A DNA stretch of 17,956 nucleotides, taken from assembly GCA_049971355.1 (NCBI GenBank), contig JBMFLE010000012.1:1-17956 (forward strand), in the 5' to 3' direction. Source of the stretch: JBMFLE01 sp049971355. GTDB lineage: Bacteria > Patescibacteriota > Patescibacteriia > UBA2591 > UBA4787. Both the position numbers and the translations under genes were made by a program. Shown here in pieces: positions 6,228 to 12,609 of the stretch (positions are counted from its first letter, which is position 1; each line of letters begins with the position of its first letter). A model generated the notes under the pieces. It saw nothing but the letters and a program-made list of their open reading frames with translations. It did not search any database and was not told where the DNA came from.

Positions 6228-7421
6228 ATGACTAAAATTAATTATCAGCAAATTAAACAAATTTTAACTCGCGGAGTAGAGGAGATAATTGATCGTCAGC
6301 ATTTAGAAAAACGCTTATTATCAGGCGAAAGGCTTAGAATTAAACATGGAATTGATCCAACCGGGCCAAAGATTCATCTTGGCCGGGCAACTCAATTTTG
6401 GAAATTAAGAGAGTTCCAGGAGTTGGGCCATCAGATTGTTTTAATTATTGGAGATTACACAGCTCAAATTGGCGATGCTTCTGATAAATTGGCAACGCGT
6501 CGGATTTTATCAGAAAAAGAAGTCAAGGAAAATTTAAAAAATTACACTCAGCAGATTGGTAAAATTTTGAATCTTAAAAAAACCGAGTTACATTACAATA
6601 GCGAATGGCACAAAAAATTATCAGCTAAAGATCTATTGAATCTGGCAATGAAATTTACCGCTCAACAAATGATTCAGCGCCGCAATTTTAAAGAACGTTG
6701 GGAGCAAGGCAAAGAAATCGGTCTACATGAATTGACCTATCCTTTGTTTCAGGGTTATGACTCTGTAATGGTTAAGGCTGATTTAGAAATTGGCGGCAGC
6801 GATCAATTATTTAATCTTTTGGCTGGTCGCAAGATTCAAGAATTTTTTGGTCAGCCGGTTCAAGATATTATTACTTTGAAAATGTTGGAGGGCTTAGATG
6901 GTCAGAAGATGAGTACCAGTTGGGGTAATGTAGTTAATATTGTCGATCCGCCGAATGAAATGTATGGCAAATTAATGTCTATGCGTGATGAGATGATTTT
7001 GCCATATTTTGAACTTTGTACCAAAGTACCGATAGAAGAAATTAAGAAAGCAGAAAGAGAAATGAAGCAGGGAGCTAACCCGAGAGACTTTAAAGCCAAA
7101 TTGGCTTTTGAAATTGTTAAAATTTATCATGGCGAAAATGCGGCTAACGAGGCAGAAAAAGGGTTTGAGAAGGTTTTTAAAAAAAGAGAAATGCCAACAG
7201 AAATGCAAAAGTCAAAAGTCAAAAGTCAAAAGTATAGGATAATTGATTTATTAGTGGAGACGAAATTAACCCCAAGCAAATCTCAGGCTCGTCGATTGGT
7301 TGAACAAGGCGGGGTGAAAATTGATGGGAAAGTTATCGATGATTGGCAGAAAGAAATTATAGTTCATCAGGGGATGATTGTTCAAGTTGGACCAAGAAGG
7401 TTTGTTCGCCTTGACATTTAA
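6228..7421 (+). CDS. tyrS: Tyrosyl-tRNA synthetase
   Basis: 397 residues, full length. Class I aminoacyl-tRNA synthetase that activates tyrosine with ATP and charges tRNA-Tyr. The HIGH signature is HLGR (50-53) in PTGPKIHLGRATQFWK; this residue usage is typical of the TyrRS branch with KMSTS. KMSTS is at 227-231 (GQKMSTSWGN). GGSDQLFNLLAGR (189-201) and TYPLFQGYDSV (170-180) belong to the tyrosine and adenylate pocket. An S4 RNA-binding domain occupies about 337-397 (TPSKSQARRLVEQGGVKIDG). The linker before S4 (about 327-336, QKSKVKSQKY) is encoded by four tandem CAAAAGT units. The promoter lies directly upstream; I see no T-box leader. Confidence 0.97.
   Translation: MTKINYQQIKQILTRGVEEIIDRQHLEKRLLSGERLRIKHGIDPTGPKIHLGRATQFWKLREFQELGHQIVLIIGDYTAQIGDASDKLATRRILSEKEVKENLKNYTQQIGKILNLKKTELHYNSEWHKKLSAKDLLNLAMKFTAQQMIQRRNFKERWEQGKEIGLHELTYPLFQGYDSVMVKADLEIGGSDQLFNLLAGRKIQEFFGQPVQDIITLKMLEGLDGQKMSTSWGNVVNIVDPPNEMYGKLMSMRDEMILPYFELCTKVPIEEIKKAEREMKQGANPRDFKAKLAFEIVKIYHGENAANEAEKGFEKVFKKREMPTEMQKSKVKSQKYRIIDLLVETKLTPSKSQARRLVEQGGVKIDGKVIDDWQKEIIVHQGMIVQVGPRRFVRLDI
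7206..7233 (+). repeat. Four tandem CAAAAGT units inside tyrS
   Basis: Four perfect 7-nt units encode the linker between the catalytic and S4 domains. The array is 28 bases long, not a multiple of three, so a change of one unit would break the frame unless balanced; it is a potential slippage site. Confidence 0.85.
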
Positions 7422-7438
7422 TTTAAAGATGCTAATCT
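7411..7438 (+). promoter_or_regulatory. Weak promoter candidate for rpsP overlapping the tyrS end
   Basis: The last codons of tyrS (Leu-Asp-Ile-stop, CTTGACATTTAA) contain a perfect TTGACA (7411-7416); TAATCT follows after 16 bases (7433-7438). The gyrB end has the same arrangement upstream of secE. The -10 is poor, so this could be coincidental. Confidence 0.3.
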
Positions 7439-7538
7439 ACACACACGATGCTAATCTACGAATGATATGCCAATCTACGAATTGCGAATATTCGCATCAC
7501 ATTTAGCATATTCGCATCATATTTTAGCAATTCGCACA
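7429..7538. repeat. Degenerate short-repeat spacer with inverted symmetry
   Basis: The 118-base spacer between tyrS and rpsP is built of short units: GATGCTAATCTAC twice plus a variant CCAATCTACGAA, then ATTCGCATCACATTTAGC followed by ATTCGCATCATATTTTAGC. The two halves are roughly inverted complements (TGCTAA against TTAGCA) around a perfect 12-bp palindrome GCGAATATTCGC near 7486. No gene. Confidence 0.7.
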
Positions 7539-7539
7539 T

Positions 7540-7920
7540 ATGTTGACTATCAAACTCGCCAGACGAGGTAAAAAAAATCAACCATTTTTCAGGTTGATTA
7601 TCCAAGAGAAGTCCAAAGATCCTTTTGGTGATTTTTTGGAAGATTTAGGTTATTGGAATCCGCGAACAAAAAAAGGTGAATTTAAAAAAGAGAGAATTCT
7701 CTATTGGATTTCAAAAGGCGCGCAAATGACTGATTCAGTAAATAATTTATTAATAAATCAAGAGATTATTAAGGGTGAAAAGAGGAAAGTAACTAAAGAG
7801 CATCGTCAGAAAGAGGAAAAAACAGGTGGGGCAAAAAAGGAAGTTAAGACTGAAATTAAAGTTGCAGCTGAATCTAAAACAGAGACTCCTCCCAATGTTC
7901 CGACTGAGGAAAATAAATGA
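7540..7920 (+). CDS. rpsP: Small ribosomal subunit protein bS16
   Basis: 126 residues. bS16 binds 16S rRNA in the body of the 30S subunit and aids assembly. The family core is residues 1-80: MLTIKLARRGKKNQPFFRLI, DLGYWNPRTKKG, RILYWISKGAQMTDSVNNLL. The remaining 45 residues are a Lys/Glu-rich tail longer than the usual bS16 end, probably disordered and RNA-facing. ATG 7540 directly follows the short-repeat spacer, with no Shine-Dalgarno. The order rpsP-khpA-trmD is the common bacterial one, but khpA has its own promoter here, so the genes are probably not simply co-transcribed. Confidence 0.95.
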   Translation: MLTIKLARRGKKNQPFFRLIIQEKSKDPFGDFLEDLGYWNPRTKKGEFKKERILYWISKGAQMTDSVNNLLINQEIIKGEKRKVTKEHRQKEEKTGGAKKEVKTEIKVAAESKTETPPNVPTEENK

Positions 7921-7943
7921 TAAATTGTTGCTGTGAAAAGGGG

Positions 7944-7971
7944 TTGACAGTTTTTTAAAATTTGCTATGAT
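7944..7971 (+). promoter_or_regulatory. Promoter of the khpA leader RNA
   Basis: Perfect TTGACA (7944-7949), 16-base spacer, TATGAT (7966-7971, 5 of 6). Transcription should start near 7978, giving a leader of about 155 bases before khpA, unusually long for this window where other genes are nearly leaderless. Confidence 0.8.
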
Positions 7972-7977
7972 ATATAT

Positions 7978-8134
7978 GTAATGACCAGTCTAGATAGTCT
8001 GAATTCAATTAAGTTGTCTTTGCTGAATTCGGACATTATTGAAGCAAAAGGTCGTTAGACTGGGTATTTAATTTGGTAAGTTATTAATTGACGTATTTGC
8101 TACCCAGGCAAAACGTCAAGTAAGATTAACGATT
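7978..8134 (+). promoter_or_regulatory. Structured khpA 5' leader, candidate cis-regulatory RNA with pseudoknot or switch
   Basis: Four pairings are visible. Helix A: CCAGTCTA (7985-7992) with TAGACTGG (8056-8063), perfect. Helix B inside it: GTCTGAATTC (7997-8006) with GAATTCGGAC (8025-8034), one G-U. Helix C: TTGACGT plus TTTGC (8088-8100, one bulged A) with GCAAA plus ACGTCAA (8108-8119), 12 pairs. The 7-base loop of C, TACCCAG (8101-8107), is exactly complementary to CTGGGTA (8060-8066), which overlaps the 3' arm of helix A. So the loop pairing and the base of helix A exclude each other, as in a switch, or form a pseudoknot after partial opening. A further alternative pair is TTTGCT (8019-8024) with AGCAAA (8043-8048). 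No known riboswitch consensus was recognised. KhpA is an RNA-binding protein, so autoregulation is possible. Confidence 0.65.
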
Positions 8135-8440
8135 ATGGCTGCAAAAGCAAAAGATCAAGAGTTCTTAGAGAATTTAGTTAAAGCGCTGGTTGAACATCCT
8201 GATGATGTTAAGGTGACCCGCACTGTTGATGAGATGGGAGTTTTACTCTCATTAAAAGTCAATCCAGCTGATATGGGTCAAATTATTGGTCGCGGTGGCG
8301 CGACTGCTCGGCTAATTCGATCTTTATTGCGACTTGTTGGCTTAAGAAATAAAGCCAGAGTCAATTTAAAGATTGAAGAACCAGAAGGCGGTCGAGCGTC
8401 AAGTAAGGCAGCTAGCGCTGAAGAGGACTTAAAATTATAG
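8135..8440 (+). CDS. khpA: KH-domain RNA-binding protein KhpA
   Basis: 101 residues, full length. A single KH domain covers residues 8-82, with the GxxG loop IIGRGGATA (Gly52-Gly55) that contacts single-stranded RNA, and the family sequence FLENLVKALVEHPDDVKV at the start. KhpA proteins bind RNA widely, usually with the partner KhpB/Jag. The Ala/Glu-rich tail (83-101) is probably flexible. It lies after rpsP as in most bacteria, but behind its own promoter and a long folded leader. No Shine-Dalgarno precedes ATG 8135. Confidence 0.92.
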   Translation: MAAKAKDQEFLENLVKALVEHPDDVKVTRTVDEMGVLLSLKVNPADMGQIIGRGGATARLIRSLLRLVGLRNKARVNLKIEEPEGGRASSKAASAEEDLKL

Positions 8441-8448
8441 AATTTTGT

Positions 8449-8497
8449 TCTCTTCGAAGAGATTTAAGAATCGTTTCGCTTCGGCGAGGCGATTCTT
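8449..8497 (+). terminator. Hairpins after khpA
   Basis: A 14-bp perfect palindrome TCTCTTCGAAGAGA (8449-8462) is followed at once by a strong stem: AAGAATCGTTTCGC (8466-8479) pairs with GCGAGGCGATTCTT (8484-8497), two G-U pairs included, capped by TTCG. The downstream GATTATTTAG is a poor T-tract, so termination efficiency is uncertain. Confidence 0.6.
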
Positions 8498-8514
8498 GAT
8501 TATTTAGCAATTGA

Positions 8515-8712
8515 TGTTACATTTTAAATACGGAAAGTTTTGAATTCCAATTAGGACAAGAGTTTGCCAAGTTAGTGGAAGTTCAGCATCTAGATTTGAG
8601 GTAGAAGAGTTTGGGGATTCGAGAGAAAAATCTAATAAAAGAGTTGAAACCGGTTATTGATAAGCGCGAATATGATGAGGTTAGTGGTCGAATTCCAACT
8701 TTGATTATTTGA
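8515..8712 (+). pseudogene. Decayed reading frame between khpA and trmD
   Basis: One frame reads protein-like sequence for 65 codons, with segments such as FEFQLGQEFAKLVEVQHLDL and, after an in-frame TAG at 8602-8604, KELKPVIDKREYDEVSGRIP, ending at TGA 8710. There is no ATG, GTG or usable TTG near its beginning, and the TAG splits it. The charged, helix-like composition differs from true spacer DNA. I do not recognise the family. It occupies the place where rimM often lies but does not resemble RimM. Confidence 0.4.
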
Positions 8713-8721
8713 AATAAATTT

Positions 8722-9480
8722 ATGACCAAGAAAAAGAAAAAAAATTTGCAGTTTGAGATAATTACAATTTTTCCTGATATCTTTAATAATTATTTTTCTA
8801 CATCCATTATTAAAAGAGCCCAAAACAAGGGCTTAATTAAAATTAAAATTCATAATTTGCGTGACTGGGCAACTGACAAACATCGAACTGTTGACGATAA
8901 GCCATATGGTGGTGGACCGGGAATGATATTAAAAGCTGATGTGATTTGGCGAGCAATCGCAGCTTTGGCTAAAACAAAAAATAAAAAACCTAAAATAAAG
9001 AACACAAACAAAAAAATAAAAAAACAAAGGATTATTCTTTTGACGCCAGCGGGTAAACAGTTTAACCAAAAAATTACTTATCAATATTCAAAATTAGATA
9101 GATTAATTTTAATTTGTGGGCATTATGAAGGAGTTGACGCTCGAGTAGAGAAATTTGTTGATGAAAAAGTTTCAATTGGACCCTATGTTTTGACTGGTGG
9201 CGAGTTGCCAGCCATGGTCATTGTCGACGCAGTAACGAGATTAATTCCCGGGGTGATTCGAAAAGAATCCTTGGCCGAAGAATCATTTTCTTTGCCAGTA
9301 TCCAATATCCAGTATCCAACATCCAGTATCGAGTATCCACAGTATACCCGTCCAAGGGTCTTGACAATTAAAAATAAATATGGTAGAATAAAAGTGTTGA
9401 AAGTGCCAAAAGTATTGCTTTCCGGGAATCATCAAAAAATTAAAGAGTGGCGGCTAAAACAAATAACAAAACACAAATAA
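8722..9480 (+). CDS. trmD: tRNA (guanine-N1-)-methyltransferase TrmD
   Basis: 252 residues. TrmD uses S-adenosylmethionine to methylate G37 next to the anticodon of tRNAs reading CNN codons, preventing +1 frameshifting. It is a SPOUT enzyme; the knotted SAM site is visible as LICGHYEGVDAR (130-141) and SIGPYVLTGGELPAMVIVDA (151-170), with DDKPYGGGPGM at 58-68 and the C-terminal EYPQYTRP and LLSGNH motifs. Two insertions of low-complexity sequence are unusual: a Lys/Asn stretch at about 84-102, and about 194-203 (VSNIQYPTSS), where the coding DNA is a TATCCA-type repeat that duplicates the natural IEYPQ segment. The methyl donor would come from the synthetase at 16787. No Shine-Dalgarno before ATG 8722. 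Confidence 0.96.
   Translation: MTKKKKKNLQFEIITIFPDIFNNYFSTSIIKRAQNKGLIKIKIHNLRDWATDKHRTVDDKPYGGGPGMILKADVIWRAIAALAKTKNKKPKIKNTNKKIKKQRIILLTPAGKQFNQKITYQYSKLDRLILICGHYEGVDARVEKFVDEKVSIGPYVLTGGELPAMVIVDAVTRLIPGVIRKESLAEESFSLPVSNIQYPTSSIEYPQYTRPRVLTIKNKYGRIKVLKVPKVLLSGNHQKIKEWRLKQITKHK
9297..9345 (+). repeat. TATCCA-type tandem repeat inside trmD
   Basis: Units close to AGTATCCA (AGTATCCA, ATATCCA, AGTATCCA, ACATCCA, AGTATCGA, GTATCCA) run in tandem and encode IQYPTSSIEYPQ. The sequence looks like intergenic simple-repeat DNA that has entered, or expanded within, a conserved gene at a surface loop. Confidence 0.75.
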
Positions 9481-9493
9481 TCAATAAGGGATA

Positions 9494-9534
9494 TGAACCC
9501 CAAAAATGGGACTAAGAGTAAATTTGTTTTTGGG
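9494..9534 (+). repeat. Dispersed hairpin repeat, degenerate copy 2
   Basis: Aligns with 164-205: CCCCAAAAATGGG, ACTAAGAGTAAATTTG, TTTTTGGG parallel the equivalent stretch of copy 1 with a handful of substitutions. The outer stem (GGACATAA/TTATGTCC in copy 1) is lost here. Same orientation as copy 1. Confidence 0.65.
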
Positions 9535-9586
9535 ACTAATTTGATTGACTAAAACTATATTAAAATCATCCAAACAATCCGAACGT

Positions 9587-9637
9587 ATCCGAACACTCCG
9601 AATATCCGAACACTCCGAATATTCGTGGTGTTCGGAT
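9587..9637 (+). repeat. 17-nt tandem duplication and hairpin
   Basis: ATCCGAACACTCCGAAT occurs twice in tandem (9587-9603, 9604-9620). The second copy starts a hairpin: ATCCGAACAC (9604-9613) pairs perfectly with GTGTTCGGAT (9628-9637), with CGAATATTCG palindromic inside the loop. Confidence 0.8.
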
Positions 9638-9639
9638 AA

Positions 9640-9744
9640 ACCCCGTTAGAAATTTGACTGGTTAAGTTCTTAGAATAAAGATTATTTTTCAAGAAAACAA
9701 ACTTTTATCACTTTGCCGTATTTTGGCAAATTTCTAAACGGGGT
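9640..9744. repeat. Long-range inverted repeat
   Basis: ACCCCGTTAGAAATTTG (9640-9656) and CAAATTTCTAAACGGGGT (9727-9744) are inverted complements with a one-base indel, enclosing 70 AT-rich bases that contain a small hairpin TTGCC...GGCAA. Layout resembles a small terminal-inverted-repeat element, but no target duplication is evident. Confidence 0.6.
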
Positions 9745-9788
9745 AAATTCGGTGGTTAAAATAATTAAAATGTTTAATTTTGAAATTT

Positions 9789-10136
9789 ATGGGAGAAATA
9801 CCAAGAGGATTTAACCCCGAAAAAATAGGGGGAAAACCTAAAATTGAATTAACATCAGATCAATGGCGTGAATATAATACATCTCCTGATGGCCGAAAAG
9901 TATTTTTAAAGCTTATGAAAGAATTGGGGGTTTCGGCCAATGAGGAAGGTTTTGTCGAAATCATATTAGATGGAAAGAGGGTAGAAATGTGTGTTAGAGA
10001 AGATGATTTCGGCACAACAAAAGCGAAAGAAGGCGAGATTATAAGGAGCGGTGTAGAAGAAAAAGCCTTTAAAGACGAAACTCTTTGGAAAAAGACGATT
10101 GAAGAAACAGCCAAAGATCTCCGAAGGGGCCGGTAA
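9789..10136 (+). CDS. Hypothetical protein, 115 residues
   Basis: I do not recognise it. The start is taken as ATG 9789 (MGEIPRGFNPEKIGG); a TTG three codons earlier is also in frame. The protein is soluble and rich in Glu and Lys, with no membrane segment, signal peptide or known motif. It reads as mixed alpha/beta: a short Pro/Gly-rich start, a helix around TSPDGRKVFLKLMKELGV, a strand pair around FVEIILDGKRVEMCVR, then charged helices to the end (DETLWKKTIEETAKDLRRGR). Codon composition is ordinary, which supports real coding. It stands alone between repeat DNA and the 16S promoter. Confidence 0.65.
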   Translation: MGEIPRGFNPEKIGGKPKIELTSDQWREYNTSPDGRKVFLKLMKELGVSANEEGFVEIILDGKRVEMCVREDDFGTTKAKEGEIIRSGVEEKAFKDETLWKKTIEETAKDLRRGR

Positions 10137-10208
10137 GAAAATGAGACAAGATTATAGAGACAGGAAAATAAATTTTTCCAAGAGGTTTATTTTTCCACAG
10201 ATTTTGAC

Positions 10209-10236
10209 TTGACAATTATTAAAATAGCTTTATATT
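10209..10236 (+). promoter_or_regulatory. 16S rRNA promoter
   Basis: Perfect TTGACA (10209-10214), 16-base spacer, TATATT (10231-10236, 5 of 6), about 180 bases before the mature 16S. A second near-match TTGACT starts five bases earlier (10204). Confidence 0.75.
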
Positions 10237-10315
10237 ATTTAATAATGCAGTTAATTTGTAATTGCTTTTAAAATTTTCTCTTAAAAAAGCCAACAAAGTT
10301 AAATAATAGAACGAG

Positions 10316-10368
10316 CAGAGAACGGAACAAGTTGGTATCCGTTTTCTGTTTTAAAATGTTCTTTAAAA
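10316..10368 (+). promoter_or_regulatory. rRNA leader hairpin and boxA-like antitermination site
   Basis: CAGAGAACGGA (10316-10326) pairs with TCCGTTTTCTG (10337-10347) with one G-U pair, 10- to 11-base loop. Nine bases later TGTTCTTTAAAA (10357-10368) matches E. coli boxA TGCTCTTTAACA at 10 of 12 positions. Hairpin plus boxA in a 16S leader is the arrangement of rRNA antitermination signals (NusB/NusE). Confidence 0.6.
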
Positions 10369-10373
10369 TTTTT

Positions 10374-10396
10374 CATCTATTTTACGACCACAACGT
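10374..10396 (+). other. 5' half of the 16S processing stem
   Basis: These 23 bases (starting CATCTATTTTACG) are the exact inverted complement of 13148-13170, and flanking T-rich/A-rich bases extend the helix. The stem brackets the whole 16S gene including its intron and is the expected RNase III processing site. Confidence 0.9.
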
Positions 10397-11256
10397 TCAA
10401 TCGCACTTTTCTCTTTTTTAGAGAATTTGATCCTGGTTCAGGATTAACGTTGGCGGCGTGTCTAATGCATGCAAGTCGAACGGTCCCGCCCTCTATGCTC
10501 GTGACAAAAGCTTTTGTAGTTTGATTCAAAATAATTTGATTCAAACAAGTCATTAGTTGAGTGATGGGCTTAGAGGGCGGGATAGTGGCAAACGGGAGAG
10601 TAACACATTGATAACATGCCGCCGAGATGGGGATAACTGCTCGAAAGAGTAGCTAATACCCAATGGTCTAACAGCTGTAAAACAGTTGTTAGTAAAGGAG
10701 TAATCCGCTCGGCGAGTGGTCTATGTCCCATCAGGTAGTTGGTGAGGTAACAGCCCACCAAGCCAATGACGGGTAGCTGGCGTGAGAGCGCGACCAGCCT
10801 CACTGGAACTGAGACACGGTCCAGACTCCTACGGGAGGCAGCAGCAGAGGATCTTCCTCAATGGCCGAAAGGCCGAAGGAGCGACGCCGCGTGCCGGAAG
10901 AAACCCTTCGGGGTGTAAACGGCTTTTCTTTGGGACTAAGCTTCGGCTGAAGGTACCAAAGGAATAAGCACCTACTAACCACGTGCCAGCAGTCGCGGTA
11001 ATACGTGGGGTGCAAACGTTATCCGGATTTATTGGGCGTAAAGTGTGCGTAGGTGGTTTAATAAGTTGGCTGTCAAATCTTTGTGCTCAACATAAAGACC
11101 GCAGCCAGAACTGTTAAACTAGAGGCCGGGAGAGGCAAGCGGAATTGCCGGTGTAGGGGTGAAATCCGTTGATATCGGCAAGAACACCAAAAGCGAAGGC
11201 AGCTTGCTAGAACGGCCCTGACACTGAGGCACGAAAGCGTGGGGAGCAAAAAGGAT

Positions 11257-12308
11257 CAAATGGTATCTGGTCCCTCTTACGAGGTAAGTCGTAAGAGAAA
11301 ATCTGGCTATATGCTGGGAACTCTGTGAATCTGGGGCTACCCTGCCCTCTATGCTTTATGTTTAAAATTAATTAAGCCGAGAGAATATCTTGAAATTCTA
11401 TGTTATTAAACAAAATAAATATAGAGTTTAGAGGGCGAGGTAAAAATGCTTCCAGTGCAGACAACCAGCAGGAAACTCTTCCATTATTGAACAGTGGAAG
11501 AGGATCCTCAGAGACTATACGCCAGATACTTCAAATGAATAAAGAGCCGGTAAGTTTGTTGGGTATTCTTTTTACTGATGGTTGTGTTTCTCCGAAAGGA
11601 GTGAATAGTTGGCGGATATATTTCGCTAATAAATCAGAAACTCTAATCGAGTTGTTCCAAGAATGTATAGTGAAAGTATTTAATTTAGATGTAAATCGAG
11701 TGCGGATAGGGAAAACCAAAGATGGTTTTCTAGGGGCAGTAGTTGATTCAAAAGAAATAGGGAATTGGCTGACAACAAAATTTGGGAATTTCCGAACTTT
11801 AAAATTTAAAAACGGCAAATTCCCAAAAATTCAGCTCCCTATTTCGGAACTAAGAGAAAGTGGTTATACAAAAGAATTCTTGAAAGTTGCCTTTAGCTGT
11901 GATGGGGGATTGTGCTTTTACCCTGCTTATCGCAGAGGAAAACGAGGAGGAACAAAATGGCTGATTCGAACAGTATTCCTTGCCTGTAAACATCCGCAAT
12001 TAAGATTGGATTATCTTTTTCTCCTTCATTCACTTGGAATAGAAGCAAGGAATGTGGATAAGGATAATAAAATTAAAATAGAGACCGAAAAAGATATTAG
12101 GAAGTTCGCGAAAATTATTGGATTTATAAAAGGAGTGAAGATTTCTGACCATTCAAAGTTTTGGCGAAAATACGAAAAACAGCAAGTATTAGAAATGATG
12201 GTTTCTTCTTATGATAATCCTTCTCGATTCTATAATCTTCCAAAACCTCATTTGAAGTAATGATATAGTCCGAACCTCATAGCGATATGAGGAGAAAATA
12301 ACAAATTG
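11257..12308 (+). other. Group I self-splicing intron in 16S after E. coli position 788
   Basis: Placing the intron between GGAT (exon 1 end) and TAGATACCC (exon 2 start) restores the universal GGATTAGATACCC. The exon ends in U and the intron ends in G (12308), as group I requires. Internal guide GGTATCTGGTCC (11262-11273) pairs with the ligated exons over 12 positions with two G-U at the junction: P1 is GUCC with GGAU, P10 is GGUAUCU with AGAUACC (12310-12316). P2 is CTCTTACGA/TCGTAAGAG (11274, 11289). P3 is ATCTGGC (11301)/GCCAGAT (11521). P4 is TGCTGG (11312)/CCAGCA (11465). A P5 extension is closed by GCCCTCTA/TAGAGGGC (11344, 11429). P6 is CTCTTCCA/TGGAAGAG (11476, 11495). P7 is GACTATA (11513)/TATAGTC (12264). 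P8 is ACTTCAAATG (11528)/CATTTGAAGT (12249). P9 is CCTCATA-GCGA-TATGAGG (12275). The P8 loop holds the endonuclease gene. The catalytic core looks intact, so splicing is likely. Confidence 0.95.
11535..12260 (+). CDS. LAGLIDADG homing endonuclease of the 16S intron
   Basis: 241 residues from ATG 11535. An in-frame ATG at 11400 exists, but those 45 extra codons run through ribozyme helices P4, P6, P7 and P3, so I reject it. Two LAGLIDADG-type helices are visible: SLLGILFTDG (7-16, Asp15) and FLKVAFSCDG (115-124, Asp123), so a single chain can make both halves of the active site. Each is followed by beta-rich DNA-contact sequence. It should cut intron-free 16S genes at the insertion site and so spread the intron; maturase activity is also known in this family. 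The gene lies in the P8 loop. Its ATG is the last three bases of the P8 5' strand, and its last codons (His-Leu-Lys) plus the T of TAA form the 3' strand. There is no frameshift, so it is probably active. Confidence 0.92.
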   Translation: MNKEPVSLLGILFTDGCVSPKGVNSWRIYFANKSETLIELFQECIVKVFNLDVNRVRIGKTKDGFLGAVVDSKEIGNWLTTKFGNFRTLKFKNGKFPKIQLPISELRESGYTKEFLKVAFSCDGGLCFYPAYRRGKRGGTKWLIRTVFLACKHPQLRLDYLFLLHSLGIEARNVDKDNKIKIETEKDIRKFAKIIGFIKGVKISDHSKFWRKYEKQQVLEMMVSSYDNPSRFYNLPKPHLK

Positions 12309-12416
12309 TAGATACCCTTGTAGTCCACGCCCTAAACGATGGATGCTAGACATTGGAAGTGTCGACCCTTTCAGTGTCGTTTAAAAAAGATAACTCGTTA
12401 AGCATCCCGCCTGGGA

Positions 12417-12448
<32 letters not shown>

Positions 12449-12578
12449 AGACGGGGAGCTGCACAAGCGGTGGAACATGTGGTTCAATTCGAAGATAAGC
12501 GAAGAACCTTACCAGGGTTTGACATATTAGGATGTAGGTTACTAGAAATAGTGACCGACCGTAAAATCGGAGCCTAAT

Positions 12579-12609
<31 letters not shown>

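Larger units (their letters stand above)
9481..9788. other. Repeat-rich spacer between trmD and the hypothetical gene
   Basis: 308 bases with no gene. In order it holds a degenerate copy of the hairpin repeat (9494-9534), a 17-nt tandem duplication within a hairpin (9587-9637), and a pair of long inverted arms (9640-9656 and 9727-9744). The remainder is AT-rich with no clear promoter for the gene at 9789. Confidence 0.7.

Noticed and set aside
7429..7538. CRISPR array
   Set aside because: Units are short, degenerate and contiguous, without regular unique spacers; no cas genes. The same holds for 9587-9637.
10570..11015. Open frames on both strands within the 16S gene
   Set aside because: They lie in conserved rRNA sequence and have no protein-like conservation. 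The same applies to 12353-12577 and 12660-12872.
11400..11534. Longer start for the homing endonuclease
   Set aside because: The 45 extra codons run through ribozyme strands P4, P6, P7 and P3; the LAGLIDADG protein begins naturally at ATG 11535.
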